Shown: positions 10,968 to 22,642 of the stretch, piece by piece | Layout of the letters: the number at the start of each line of letters is the position of its first letter | Numbering within the stretch: the first letter of the stretch is position 1 | NCBI GenBank assembly: GCA_016169945.1 | Contig: JADLSH010000212.1 | Coordinates: 62,001-126,000, forward strand | Source of the DNA: Trachythela sp. YZ-2020 | Taxonomy: Eukaryota; Cnidaria; Anthozoa; Malacalcyonacea; Clavulariidae | DNA length: 64,000 nucleotides | Reading direction: 5' to 3' | Translations under genes and position numbers: made by a program | Notes under the pieces: generated by a model | Told to the model about the DNA's origin: nothing | Database searches by the model: none | The model's input: the letters and a program-made list of their open reading frames with translations, nothing else

Positions 10968-12617
10968 AAAATGTATTTTGTATAACGAAAAATCTCAACG
11001 GTATTGAACATAACATGGTTTTGGCCATGGGCATGGCATTGGAAATATTCTTGACCTAGCTAGCAACACTATATTGCTAATCAATTACTAACCCAGATTG
11101 ACTAGAAATGTATATATGCGGTTCTCTGTATTAAATACTAGTTTATACTTTTTCCTTTTTCATGGATTACTATATAATTAGTTATGGAGTTACACAGAAT
11201 AAAAAATCCTTGACAAATTTGGGGACAAGATAGTGACAGCCATTTTTGATTTGTATTTCGAGAATTTGATTTTCGTGTAATCGTGTTTTCAGCCTTAATT
11301 TAAAACGTCGAAATCGTTCATTACATTTACCATGATCGTTTTTAGCTATAATTTTAGCGGCATTCAAAATAGTCACTACATTGTGTGTAAGTGTACGGTA
11401 GACATATGCAAAAAGATGAACCTTGTTCGTCACGTGGACATGTGTATTATATTTATTACCCAATCAACCAATAGCAATGTTTAAAATTAATTAGATATTG
11501 GGTTTCATTTGGTTCCACCATTCCAGGTGTAAGCCGCGTTGAACAATATTCAAGATGTTGATGAAAGGATCTCCATATTCAACTTAAGGAATTGTTAAAA
11601 TTACGGGTAGATAACTAGGAATTGCTTGTTTGGGCAAAAATACATCACACACGTGACAAACAAGGACCACGTTATATATTATATATTATATGAAAATATT
11701 TTAAATGTTGGATGAGTTTATTCACGAGATAGTACAGGTTCAGTGGGTCGGAGGAAAAACATGTTTTTAGCGATCACGCGATAAACAATACGACGATGCC
11801 CACCAAATCTTTTCTTCAAACATCTTCTAGTTTCTCCAAATTGCGGGCCTAAATGTAAAGCATGCCAAATTTACGGCATGAAATGCAGTACGGGAGATAG
11901 GAAGAGGCGTACGTAAAACGGCGCTTGAAGGTAAATTTAAGTCACAGTCATTTGATCTATACGACAAGGAAACGTGCCATTTAGGTAAATTAGGTGACGA
12001 CAAATCCTGTGGTAGGGATGTATGGACTAACGTTTCACAGATATTTTCGCTATGTCCAAAAGCGACCAAGGGTTGTCGGAGAAAATGGAAGACGTTTCAG
12101 GTCGTTTTTCAAGGTGTAAAAATTCTTCCCAATGACATTCTGTTACTTTAAAATTGAAGGAATGGTAAGTCAAAACACTCTCTAAAGGTGGAATGTGGGA
12201 GGTCCCATTTCAGGTTGTAACGATAGCTGTAAAGGACAAGAAATGTGTCTCATTCCCAATTTGGCCCCATTCACGAGTTACATTATCAACGGGCGCTTTT
12301 TTACATTATTTAACACTTATCTGTCCATGCCTGACATTAGCAGACATTGCATATACATAGTTTCATACATAGATATAGGAGACATAGATTGCTGACTCGA
12401 GGTCACGGCACGCGCCAACATGAAGAATTCAAAATGGCGGCTGAACCGGTCAAAACATCAAGTGACCTATAGTCAACGTACGTCGCTTTCAGCAATGGTC
12501 ACGAAAAGATACTTCTTTTAATATGTTTATTGCCCTTGTGGACATATAAACACGTCAATTTGACAGGGAAAATATTACAAATTACCTTCGATTCATGCTG
12601 ATTTAAGTTCGGCGAAA
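10968..12617. other. Intergenic DNA, nothing recognised
   Basis: Open frames here are short and none matches a family I know. There is no RNA gene and no clear inverted-repeat element. Confidence 0.45.
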
Positions 12618-13279
12618 TCACATATTTAGGCCGCCAGCTCGTAATACACAAGTTTGTCGCCCTGAATCCACTGTGGGCAAAAACACATTGATACATGCAA
12701 ATGCAACAATAGTATTTTCAAAGCTTGTGGGGAGATTATTTTCAGCCAGGTCAGTGAATAATATTTCCAAGATCTCAATACTATCCATCAAGTCTATAGT
12801 CACGCCTTCTGTCTGCTTACTTACGAGAAGTATTTGGGGCTGCGTCATGATGCGCGGTGCACTAATAATAAAAACAACATTGGTGTTATAGCCAGTGATA
12901 ACATCAGCATATTTTGCCCAAATATCGATGTAGTCTGACCATTGTCTAACTTATGTACAAACGTTTTAAATATAAATATTTGAATAGTGTACCCAATATC
13001 ATAAACCAACCATGCGACATACGCGACTCGTAACTCGTCTGGGCTTGAACCTATTGCTATTGTTACTTCTTGAGTTCTTCGTCGGTGCTTTTTATAAGCA
13101 ATATACAAAGCTGCAATCCATAAAACAGTGATCACGATATCGACAAGCAGAAATCCAATCCAAGCTAAGGAATGGTTTTCGACCAAATAGTAATCCAGTA
13201 TACAGCTCTGTAGCACAAGAAGTACAACACATAAGCACTTTGAAACGTTCTCTACTGTCAATTTGTCTTTAACCGCCAT
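12618..13279 (-). pseudogene. TMEM121-family multi-pass membrane protein, frameshifted
   Basis: From an ATG at 13279 the minus strand encodes 144 residues with four hydrophobic segments and TMEM121-type patterns: a DYYLVE stretch, then FLLVDIVITVLW, then LFLLLV before the stop at 12845-12847. The adjacent frame, whose ATG overlaps that stop (ATGA at 12845-12848), continues the family homology: TIDLMDSIEILEILF matches the conserved ALDLLD region of TMEM121 and is followed by FACINVFLPT. The two halves together cover the N-terminal two thirds of the family and then lose similarity. One frameshift plus C-terminal loss suggests a pseudogene or an intronless retrocopy. A sequencing indel or programmed frameshift cannot be excluded. 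The molecular function of TMEM121 proteins is poorly known. Confidence 0.65.
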
Positions 13280-14020
13280 GGTTTTAATAAGTTACAAAAC
13301 TCTTGAGCAATAAAAACTTTCGTGTAAAAAAATATCGTATAAAATAGTAAGTAAAATAGAAACAAATTTTACGCAGCAAGTCCCATACAATAGGTCAAAA
13401 AATCCTTTATAAGAAAATTATATTTACACGGAAGTTGCTTCACTTGCTTGTATCGTTCATTCTAATATATCATACGTCAAAAGTCGTTACGCAACTTCCG
13501 AACAGGACCTACCGCCCAGTCTCCCACTTCTCCACCAAATATTGGGTAACTCCAGCGTTTTCTTGACGTGCAAACAAACCTTGACATGCAGTATATTCTA
13601 GTTATGTTCACTCTATGCGCAACCCAGGAAACCACCTGAAGCAGGGCGCTTATATATAGGGCGGTTTAAGGCTGATTTCCATTCAGTGCAAAATGTCGCG
13701 CGATCGACCTTTTCCGATCGTTTTCTTTTGAATTATGAGCCCTCAATCGGATCCCAGTGGCGGATTACCCAATAGGCTGAGTAGGGTGAAGCCTACAGGC
13801 CCGAGCTTTCAAGAGGCCCGTGATTTTCAGAGAATGCACTTTCTAAATTTCGAAATATTTAGGCGGAATATGGCCCGGACCTCGCTAAAAGATGTGTCAC
13901 CGTTTACAGGCGTGAGAATATCATCCTCAAGGCCCGCAAATTTTACTTCTATTGTGGCTATATGTAAAACATAAATTATGATTGAACAGTTCAATATTTG
14001 ATATTCATATTATAGCCAAA
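13280..14020. other. Intergenic DNA with a solitary hAT-like end
   Basis: CAGTGGCGGATTACCC near 13755 resembles the terminus of hAT elements, but I find no matching inverted end or 8-bp duplication. The rest shows no gene. Confidence 0.35.
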
Positions 14021-14306
14021 ACAACCGAGGATGTCATTGCATTCAAAAGGAAGGTTGCTAATGATATACGAGATTCTCTTAGTCTCTGATGCTTTTATTG
14101 TATATATGTAATATAGTTAATCATTCAGACAAGTTATTGTAAAATCTAGTTTCTTCTTTGTTTTCCTTTTCTTTGTTTTCTTACTATATTTACATAGATC
14201 TATATATTTGTATATGTGCACGGCTCTCAGGAAGAGCATTATTTATGTAATGATGAGATTTCCGTGTTGAAATAAAGTTTATACATACATACATACATAC
14301 ATACAT
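14021..14306 (+). mobile_element. LINE 3' end fragment with (ATAC)n tail
   Basis: A short frame (TTEDVIAFKRKVANDIRD) ending at about 14090 matches the last residues of CR1/L2-like reverse transcriptases. A 3' UTR with AATAAA near 14271 follows, and a microsatellite of about six ATAC units (14281-14306). A tetranucleotide 3' tail is typical of this retrotransposon group. The insertion is strongly 5'-truncated. Confidence 0.55.
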
Positions 14307-14636
14307 TATATTGAAATTCTTCAATATCAGAGGAAAGTCCAAACCTTTGCCGCGGATCTGCAAGCAAATGATAATTGATAAAGACTATTTAGATTTTGCA
14401 AAAACATTTCTAAAATCTGTTTGAGAGGCAATTTTTTCTATGTCGTCGCGATTTGCGAAGAAATGCGTAAAAACTAAAATATTTTTGCCGTATCTCCCAA
14501 AATTACTTTGTTTTTTCTTCATTGACTCTCATCAACTCTCATCCTCGTTTGGACAAAGGCTTAAAAATTACTCTATCAGTATTACGTTTCGAATATTGTT
14601 GTTTTATGTCAATATAATGTAGTTATATCTTAGTAA

Positions 14637-14965
14637 GGCCACTATTTGTTGAATATTAGTTTCCCATCCTCCGCCCGCATGGCTTTTACAAAGCCGCATC
14701 GATGGCCATTATCGCAGTTTTGTCAAATATCAAACCAAAATTTACTAAATTTCTTTATAAAATTAGAATTCTCCATCTGTATTTGATACTATTCGTTGTC
14801 AAAGGGATTTTCGCACGGTTTTACTTATTTATTGCGAAATTTTATTGAGTCATGGTGGACATCAGAAGTTCTAGGGTAGTAATGAGATAATGGTAGTGGC
14901 CGCCCGCCCGCCTGAACTTTGAAGAAAGCCTCTGATGAGAAACTAATATTCAACAAATAGTGGCC
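14637..14965. mobile_element. MITE, PIF/Harbinger type, TAA target duplication
   Basis: About 27-bp nearly perfect inverted ends (GGCCACTATTTGTTGAATAT...) are flanked on both sides by TAA (14634-14636, 14966-14968). TAA/TTA duplications are characteristic of PIF/Harbinger elements. It has no coding capacity. Confidence 0.75.
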
Positions 14966-15127
14966 TAATGACAGATTTCAGTTGCTTATAGCAATGTCTA
15001 ATTGGCTTCAGTAAACAGTATATTACGCTATCCAGTTTACTTTTCAGATCAGTGCCACGCGCTCGCATGCAATGTAATGACGTATAAATGCGTTAATTAA
15101 CTAACCACAATTCCTCGCGCGCGCGGC

Positions 15128-15134
15128 TATAAAA
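15128..15134 (+). promoter_or_regulatory. TATA box candidate
   Basis: TATAAAA lies in a GC-rich context (GCGCGGCTATAAAAG), about 30 bp before the start of the charged open frame at 15162. It could drive that transcript, but no in-frame ATG follows early. Confidence 0.35.
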
Positions 15135-15161
15135 GTAGCGACCTAATTAAATCCGTCATAA

Positions 15162-15491
15162 TTGCAATTGACGGCGTTCATTGCATACCGTGAGCGAGAA
15201 AGAAATGTGGAAATTGCAAAATTACCCGAAAATCTTGCTGCTGCGCGAAAACAATTTGAAAAACTGACACAATACGAGAAAAAGCTGGACAGGCTTTTTG
15301 CAAAGTTGGATGTTTTCATAAAAGAGGGCAAAACAGACGATGTTAAGCCGGAGTACTTAGAAAACCAACGAAAAAGAGCTGCGATAAGCAGAAAAAGTAC
15401 GAAGGCAGAGCACGAGGATCTCGAAAAGAAGTTCAAAGAACTTAAAAAAGAGACGACACAAAAAAGTATGATATTTACTATTATAATATAA
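15162..15491 (+). CDS. Possible coding exon for a charged coiled-coil segment
   Basis: The frame is open for about 109 codons and reads as a continuous Lys/Glu-rich amphipathic helix (for example KLTQYEKKLDRLFAKLD and EDLEKKFKELKKE), good for a coiled coil. It has no early ATG: the apparent start is TTG. A GTATG following AAAAAA near 15466 could be a splice donor, so this may be an internal or first exon. I do not recognise the family. A palindromic repeat begins about 40 bp downstream. Confidence 0.3.
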   Translation: MQLTAFIAYRERERNVEIAKLPENLAAARKQFEKLTQYEKKLDRLFAKLDVFIKEGKTDDVKPEYLENQRKRAAISRKSTKAEHEDLEKKFKELKKETTQKSMIFTIII

Positions 15492-15527
15492 CATTTATAG
15501 TAGGCGCGTGCTGATTGGCGAGAAACG

Positions 15528-15656
15528 TGTTTCTATTTAACAATTAGATTATGAGCTCAAGATTTCTATGAGGTGATAGTTGATGAGGGCGAAGCCCGAA
15601 TGAACTATCATCTCATAGAAATCGAGAGCGAATAATCTAATTGTTTTAGTAGAAAC
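15528..15656. repeat. Palindrome with GGGCGAAGCCC core
   Basis: Arms of about 53 bp (starting GTTTCTATTTAACAATTAG and ending CTAATTG...GTAGAAAC) flank a loop containing GGGCGAAGCCC. Most arm positions pair. The same outer sequence frames a different palindrome at 16257-16381, so both belong to one family. Confidence 0.75.
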
Positions 15657-15739
15657 CAGCAAGAAAAGAGTATTTCAAAACGTTTTTCATAATTTATTGA
15701 AATAAATTCGTTAAAGATCGCGCCGAGGAGACAGGGCCT

Positions 15740-15845
15740 TTTTTAACTAATGCACTGGGGGGGCAAATGCCCCCCCAGCCCCCATGTTTGCCCCCCCAGT
15801 CAACTTTTGCCCCCCCAGTCAACTGTTTGCCCCCCCAGTGAAGGT
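15740..15845 (+). repeat. C-rich tandem repeat with GCACTGGGGG / CCCCCAGTG ends
   Basis: An approximately 18-base unit (TTTGCCCCCCCAGTCAAC) is repeated about three to four times between inverted ends ACTGGGGGGGC and GCCCCCCCAGT. It looks like a small MITE with an expanded interior. Confidence 0.55.
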
Positions 15846-16230
15846 CCCTTGTGTGCAAAAAGCAAACTTTATAATTTTGAGGAAAATTACGGTATTATGA
15901 CAACCAAAACAGGGATCGCGAGTAGCGTAGCCAATCAAATTGCAGCATTTGCAATAGTATACTAGTATGATTCTACTAAAACTGTATAGAAACACGCAAA
16001 ATTTTTCCGCCATAATTTAAAATCATAAAAAAACCCAAATTTTATGCGAATTATATAACTTTGAATACTATTTAAAAACAATTTTAATGCTTTTACACAT
16101 TTTTGACTGTTAATTTTCAAACAGAGTTGTTTTCTTGCAGCGAACTTGACGAGCAAAGGTCAGCATGCGTACGTAATGAGAATTTGTAAATTAATCGAGT
16201 TTAAAAAATGTATTTTGAGTTATATTATAA

Positions 16231-17026
16231 AAGAAATAGAAAACATTTTTTCCTGTGTTTCTATTTAACAATTAGTCGCCGAAGGCGAGGTGATTACAAG
16301 CCTATAGTCACTGAGCCGAAGGCGAAGTGACTATAGGCTTGTAATCACCGAGCCTGAGGCGACTAATTGTTTTGGTAGAAATTTCAAAGAGAAAAACAAA
16401 CACAGAAAGTTATGAGGTCAGTTGAAAAGGCTATCGACAAAATTCAGCGCTTTTCTGAGCGGCCGGTTATTAAAAGCATGCCGGCAAAAGACGAGTGTCA
16501 AAAACATATCGAAGCGAAACAAAAACAAACAATTTCGTGAGAAAAATACTTTGGAAGGGCTCAAATACAAAGTAGAATGGTTTTCAAAATATATCACAGC
16601 TAGGTTTTTGCTGAATATAACGATATAAATGAGGATAAAACGAATAATTTTCAAAATAAACACTTGTGGTTGAGCCGTACGGAAAGTGGTTGAGCCGTAC
16701 GTTTCAACAGCGAGAAAACGCTGCCTTTCATGGAAGAAAAATAGTGTATTTGTTATCGCTTACCTTTAAAAATGTCAAAAATATATCCTTGAATTTAGCA
16801 TCAGTTTTTTTCATTTAAAACTTTGAATCAGGCTCAAAAAAACGATTTTTGTTTTAAATTCGGCAGCTTGCGAAGAAGCCATTTTGAAAAAAAGTGATAG
16901 TCACTGGGCAGTGACTATCACTTTTTAGAGGCTCAATTTGGACCAATCAGAATGCAGGAAAAGCAATAGACACCTCACAATTTCTACTAAAAGTGTATAG
17001 AAACACGGAAAATGTTTTCTATTTCT
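16231..17026. mobile_element. 800-bp inverted-repeat element carrying a palindrome
   Basis: AAGAAATAGAAAACATTTT (from about 16231) followed by GTGTTTCTAT is inverted at the right end (ATAGAAACACGGAAAATG then TTTCTATTTCTT, to about 17026). The element carries the palindrome at 16257-16381 immediately inside its left end. A related unit lies upstream, from the palindrome at 15528 to GTATAGAAACACG near 15994. No transposase is visible. Confidence 0.5.
16257..16381. repeat. Palindrome with GAGCCGAAGGCGAAG core
   Basis: It begins with the same ~19 bp as the 15528 palindrome (TTCTATTTAACAATTAG) but its interior differs: GTGATTACAAGCCTATAGTC pairs with its complement around GAGCCGAAGGCGAAG. Arm pairing is nearly complete over about 55 bp per side. 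Confidence 0.75.
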
Positions 17027-17066
17027 TAATTACTGTACATGTTGTTCTTAATACTTTTAAGTCTAA

Positions 17067-17338
17067 AGCCCCGATCAAACGAGAATGAAAGTTAATCGGA
17101 GTTGAAACTCTCGCTCGCGTTTGACCACCAACTCTCGTCGCCTCTTACGTTCATTAACTCTCATCAACTTCGAGCTTGTTCAAATTTTGATGAGAGTTTT
17201 TGCTCGTTTGACAGGTGCGCGTGGTAATATCCAGTTAACTCTCATGCAACTCTTGTTCTCGTTTGACCGGGGCACGAGAGTTGATGAAAATCTCACTTGC
17301 CAACTCTTATCAACTCTCATTCTCGTTTGACCGGGGGT
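17067..17338. mobile_element. MITE, PIF/Harbinger type, TAA target duplication
   Basis: The left end AGCCCCGATCAAACGAGA and right end (reverse complement ACCCCCGGTCAAACGAGA) are flanked by TAA at 17064-17066 and 17339-17341. Multiple internal copies of the TCAACTCTCAT motif occur on both strands. It has no coding capacity. Confidence 0.75.
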
Positions 17339-17599
17339 TAACACTTTGGGCTTCGTACCGTGTAGTCATCTGCAGTGACAAGCGCAGTATAAGAAATAGT
17401 TTTAAAAGTAGATATTCATGTACAAAATTATCTTACGTTACATAGGTCAAACGAAGACGATTCAATCAAATACAGAACAGCCGATAATCAAATATTGTTT
17501 TCTCCGATGTCACTTCCAGATATCGTTGTTGATTTTAGAATTATTTTTATGCTTCGCATTTGTTTGAAAAGAGTTTTTCGGAAAAGAAACGCTATATTT

Positions 17600-17791
17600 A
17601 AGAATTAAAAAACGAGTCGCGTGCCGTTATGGTGTAATAATGCACGAGGGGTGAATGTTGGGAGAATACGAGAGAAGCTTGTAAAACACGAGGCGTAGCC
17701 GAGTGTTTTACACGCTTCTCGAGTATTCTCCCAACATTCCCCCGAGTGCATTATTACACCATAACGGCACAAGACGAGTTTTTTAATTCTT
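17600..17791. repeat. 190-bp near-perfect palindrome with GAGGCGTAGCCGAG core
   Basis: Arms of about 90 bp start in AATTAAAAAACGAGTCG and pair through GTTATGGTGTAATAATGCAC and GGGAGAATAC to the core ACGAGGCGTAGCCGAGTG. Only a few bases mismatch. Related inverted sequence (TATATTATAAGT near 17796 and ACTTATAATATA near 18781) suggests it is one end of a larger 1.2-kb element. Confidence 0.8.
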
Positions 17792-19445
17792 TTATATTAT
17801 AAGTGGTACATAAGCACAGTAAACAATTTTGTTCAAAGATCAATATTGATATTCTCCTAACATGTAATCACTGACGTCACTCGCAAGCTTTTTAATGTTT
17901 TCATTGCTTGGCAACAACTACGCTTGAATTCTGGCCGGCGAAGGAGCGAAAAACTCAACAAAAATTAGGGATTAAAAAGGCACAAAAACTGTTGAACATT
18001 TTTCAAATATGGTGCACAATGAGACAGATTGGTTTTTCGTTGTTCTGCTTCACTATTGTCCTGGATTCGTATAAAAGCGAAGGGTTTTTCCGTTTTTGTC
18101 AAGCTGCTTTGATGACATTGGCTGTCAAGTTGATTTTTCATCTTGAACCAAATATATCAGGCAGTTTTTGTTTGAAGGTACTGTTTGAATATTTTTTGTG
18201 TTTTTTGCTAGTTCAGTGGTTGGTGGTTAAAAATTTTCTCAGACAAACTGTCAAGAAATGCATAAACATGTCGTATTTGTGTAGGTTTTTGTCGTTGCAT
18301 CTTGACAGCTTAAAAACTGTACACATATTGTTTATATCTATTAAATCAATGCCAAAATGGTTAATTTTAATTTTTTGCACCTAAAACTATGGATAAATTT
18401 GGTTTGGTTTGTGTTTAAAAACAGTTTTTGTACCTTTAAATGTCAAAATAGTACAGATTTTCGCGTTTCTTGTCGCCGATGAATGTCAACTTTCAAGCAA
18501 AAAAGTATATTTCAAACTCAGAAACAGCTACGAATCTTTATTCGCCGTTTATGTTCCGTTGTTATTTGTTGGCTGGCTTTTTTCCATCTCGTTTAGGTCT
18601 ATTTTTTCTTGCTTTTTGACAGACTTTGGATTTAAAACTATTATAATTTTGTTCATATTGTATTGACAATTCCGAGGAAAATTTAACAAGCGGGGACGAA
18701 GTGAGAAAAATGAAAACGGTGGCCGTGCTTTATTGCGTCATAAAGCACGCGCATTAGCCAATCAAATTGCTCGTTAGATACTACTTATAATATAATTGTT
18801 TATATTGTGAAGTCCCGCGAGTTACACGCGATATCTAGTTTCCGCCACATATAAGAAGAACGTAATCCCCGGACATAAAACCCTAGGGAGCCACCTTAAA
18901 CAATCGTTTTCAGCCTTGATATATCCTCAGAATAGACTTCGATTTGGATCGAACAAACTCTTAAAATATAAGCATGAGCATATTAAGCAAATAAACTTCG
19001 ACATACCTGCATTGTAAGGTGCTGTACGTTATTATCATCGTTGTAAAAATATATTTTCGCCGCCATGGAAATCGGGAAAGCCAAAGAGCTATCAAAGGCA
19101 ATATTCCACATTAAATCTCTCTCTCAACGGTTTCTACACCAAAAATATATTGTATCCATAGGAAAATCAATATTTTACTTTTAAACTTGGATAATCTTCT
19201 TCTCATAAGTAAAGAAATGAGAAAAACAAATCGCCAAATACTGTCAAAAAACGAAAATCTGTTTTGCACGTCGATCAAACGTTGATCGACAAAATCAAAG
19301 CCCAGAGGAGGTATCGTCAGTATACCACAATGCATTGGACACATTGATACATATCAATTCGTCGGCGCGACTCGCTCATTGTTCGGTTGTCTTTCGCTTT
19401 AAACACATCTCTCTGAATCTCTTCGGTAAACATTGTTATAGAAAA
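17792..19445. other. AT-rich DNA, probable interior of a palindrome-bearing element, then intergenic
   Basis: Up to about 18795 this is probably the interior of the element that starts with the 17.6-kb palindrome. The open frames in it start with TTG and are hydrophobic AT-rich chance translations. A GTAGGGAGCCACCTTAAA-like end occurs at about 18886-18899. I see no gene. Confidence 0.4.
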
Positions 19446-19560
19446 ATGGCGCATTTTCGCTCTATTCGTGGCAATAAAGCTTCAGTTTTTGGAAGCACGA
19501 GATGTTTGCCGAATGCAAAAGCCCAGCATTGATAGAGATGAATTCTAGTTTTGTTTTTAA
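19446..19560 (+). other. Possible first exon with GTGAGT splice donor
   Basis: ATGGCGCATTTTCGC opens a 28-codon frame (stop near 19530). It is followed by TTTTTAAG|GTGAGTTTTT, a strong donor at 19561. This could be a 5' exon with a small upstream ORF, or a non-coding transcript. No partner exon was identified. Confidence 0.25.
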
Positions 19561-20604
19561 GGTGAGTTTTTACTAGGTTATTGAAATTATAGATATTCGA
19601 GAGGACTTTGTAGAAACATGAACTGTAATCTATTATAATTATAAAGTTTATATTATTTAAAAGATAACAAATTTTCTATGATAGTGAGTCATATAAAATT
19701 ACTAAATCTAGATTGGTGTTGTATTGACTTCTGATAATGCAACTGTAAAAGATGTGTTAATATTTACGACTTGAAATCCTGATTAAGCTGGATTAAGCTG
19801 GAGCCTGATTAAGCTGGAGAAAGAGAAAAAAAAGTTTGGACTTTATAGAAATTAATTTTGTTGCACTATAAAAAACTCACTTTGTAGAAGCTTTGTTATA
19901 TTTAAAACTGATTTGTTATTATTACATCTTGTAGTTCTTTGACTTTGATGATACCCGGCAAGTATCCAGTCCAAAACTCGACATTTTGGGAATTTGATAT
20001 TTTGCATTCGACTTGAACACTCAACCTCGAGATCCTGTCACAGTGAATGAAGAGCTGGATACTCTACTCCCACCACTGAATTTAGAAAAGCATGCAAGCT
20101 CCATGTAATTGCTACTATCAACATATGAATCCTGTCTGCTTGGTAGATTTTCCAACTCATCAAGAGTCGACAGATGGTGGTGATAAGGTTGTTGGTGGTA
20201 ACAGTTATTGGTTATTGTGGGGTAAATAAAATCCCCAAACTTAAAAGTACAATCAGTTTCTCCTGATAGTTTAAAGAGAACATATGCTAAAAGGGAAAAG
20301 CATTACCTTACCATGGGACAGAGATGATCCAAACAATAATTATAACAGTGACATAAATTGCTAATAAAAGCTTGGTCAATTTTTTCAGAAAGTTATTCCT
20401 ACAACTCATTTGGATGAAAATTATGTAATGTGTGGCTCCAGTGTATGCAGTGATAAACAATATACTTGAGGGATTATAGGATCAAACTACTGTACCTAAA
20501 AAACTACAACCAGAACTTTGAGGGACACCCTCATCTGGAAGTTATAAATGCGAGCCAAAGAAAACTTACAACTAAAACACTGCCTAAAGTACTAATACTA
20601 CTAT
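19561..20604. other. Intergenic DNA, nothing recognised
   Basis: There are only short AT-rich frames. A small GATTAAGCTGG direct repeat (three copies) lies at about 19781-19818. Confidence 0.4.
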
Positions 20605-20811
20605 ACTAGAAATACATTCATGCAGAACCGTTCGCCATTAGAACCAACAATTATTCTCCCGAACACTCCAAAAGTTATTGTAACATGAAGTACTAAGTCG
20701 ATTACTGTAACCATGGTAACATGCAACATGGTAACTGTAATACTGTATATTTCTTTTCTTTTCACTATTAATACTGTAATACTGTATATACTGTATATTT
20801 CTTTTATCCCT

Positions 20812-22085
20812 GAGCAGGCGCGAAGCGCCGTGCGAGGGTACTAATTCCGCCCGGATATTTACACCCGAGTATGTGACAAAATAGCGGAATGCAAAGTCGT
20901 CCGTCATTATGTCATGGAGCCTACGCAGTGAACTCAATTTGTTTACCTGCAACGATAAGTCTCATTGATTTGGCGGGAAACAAGTAAAGCCAACCGTTAG
21001 ATCACGTATGGATCACGTCCGCCATGCACGCCATTGGCACGTCAGTTTCAGTCCCCTGATACGCTATCACTGCGCGGTTCGTACGTCACTTTCAGTCCCC
21101 TTTCGCGTTATCACTGCGCGGTTCGTACGTCAACTCTAGTTTTTTTTGTTGTTTTTTTTAAAGTGTTTTTGTTCAAACAGCGAAAATATTTTGTTTTTTG
21201 TCAGTTGTATAAGATACTTTGTGAAAAAAGTTTATGAAAGCCATAAAAATATGGGATAAGATAAACTATCGTTCAGTTTTTAACAGATATTCAAGTTTTT
21301 TTTCTATTTTCGTGAACTTATTTTGAACTTTGGCGGTTGTGAAATCAATCACGTTTGATGGCGTAGGCACTGTTATTTTGGCTTCACTTTTCACCCGCCA
21401 GTTATCGTTCCAGGTAAATAAATTGAGTTCACTGACCCTATGTCATGGACGGTCATGGACGGTTTTCTACGTTATGCGCATGCGCGAGTTTAGGCCGAGA
21501 GAAAACCTTTTTCAAAAATAGTTTTGTACATTGTTTTGTACTCAGGAGTCGGGAAATAATACAGACAAATAAAGTCTTCAAAATAAGATAAATGAAAATT
21601 TGGTAGAGGTAGAGCGTTTTAAACGCGTAAGTGTCTATTTTGCATACTTGCTTTTGCAGTTTTGCCGTCAATTGGCATGCACTATAGTTTGTGGTTTTGA
21701 AAATGCGTAGTTCATCCTGCATGGTCAATACAACATTGATTAATCTTAAAAGTGTTTTAGTATTAATTCAAATGCATTATAGAATAAGAAACAACATATT
21801 TAATCTCAAAAACTTTTTTGAAACGTTTTATGGGACGTCTCAGATTGAATTTTAGAGTAAATCAAAGCTAAAAGAGTACGTAATAACATACCTACTTTAT
21901 ATTTACAGTTTAAAGTACAAACCTTATCACTATTTTAATAAAAAAATATACGGCGGTTGCGTGTTACCATGGCACAGACCATGGTTACAGTCATCAACTC
22001 AGTACTTCATGTTACAATAATTTCTGGGGAGTTTAATTCCTTGGTTTTAATGGGCGAGGGGGTTCTGCATGAATGTATTTCCAAT
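20812..22085 (+). mobile_element. Forward copy of the same family inserted in the outer element
   Basis: It starts with GGCGCGAAGCGCCGTGCGAG and GGGTACTAATTCCGCCCGG, and ends with GGTTCTGCATGAATGTATTT. The same order and internal sequence occur at 35139-35935 and in the duplicated copy near 38208-39004. Its left part is interrupted by a third insertion (20919-21438). Confidence 0.6.
20919..21438. mobile_element. Innermost 520-bp insertion with 11-bp target duplication
   Basis: The inverted ends include GCAGTGAACTCAATTTGTTT and its near-complement at the right. The flanking direct repeat is TATGTCATGGA (20908-20918 and 21439-21449). An 11-bp duplication would fit a MULE-type element. Inside is a tandem duplication of about 52 bp containing CACTGCGCGGTTCGTACGTCA (20 of these bases repeat exactly), at 21040-21135. 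Confidence 0.6.
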
Positions 22086-22642
22086 ACTATGAAATTTGTG
22101 AGATAAAATATGTTGTTTCTTATTCTATTTAACGCAATTGAATAAATACTAAAACAATTTTTAAGATTAGTCAATGTTGTATTTCACCACACAAGATGAA
22201 CCACGCATTCTCAAAAAGCAAATATGCAAAATAAACACTTACCCGTTTAAAACGCTTTAAAACTCGAAAACCGTGTCCTTTCTCGGCTTTTCGACTGATT
22301 TATTTTCCTATTGACTTTAGTAAGTGAAAGTCCTCTAAAACATTTTTCACTTACCTTGTTTTGGCCACTTAATATTTGTCTGAATGAATATGTCCCGACT
22401 CCAGAGTACAATTATGAAAACGTTTTCATATAAATGCCAAAAATAAAATGCCAAAATGGCAGTTATTTTTCTGACGTATACAATATATAAAAACAAAATC
22501 GTTGTCTTAGCCAATCATGATGTTGCTAGTTAACAGTTTTCTCTTGGCTTGAACACGCGCGTGTGCATAACTTAAAAAACATTGCATTCCCAATGTTTTC
22601 ACACACCCGAGTGTAAATATCCGAGCGGAATTAGTACCCTCG

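Larger units (their letters stand above)
20605..22642 (-). mobile_element. Outer element of a nested insertion (palindrome-family repeat, minus orientation)
   Basis: The left edge (AGAAATACATTCATGCAGAA) and right edge (CGGAATTAGTACCCTCG) are the two termini, in reverse orientation, of the repeat seen forward at 35139-35935. The block is interrupted at about 20812 by a forward copy of the same family. No transposase is visible. Confidence 0.6.

Noticed and set aside
11182..12069. Minus-strand open frames of 93 and 80 codons
   Set aside because: No conserved pattern and no splice or promoter context; treated as chance frames.
13754..13800. hAT element beginning CAGTGGCGGATTACCC
   Set aside because: No matching inverted end or 8-bp duplication was found nearby, so only a solitary terminus is noted.
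17908..18666. Hydrophobic open frames of 158 and 85 codons
   Set aside because: The first starts with TTG, both lie in an AT-rich stretch that is probably the interior of a palindrome-bearing element, and neither has a recognisable family pattern.
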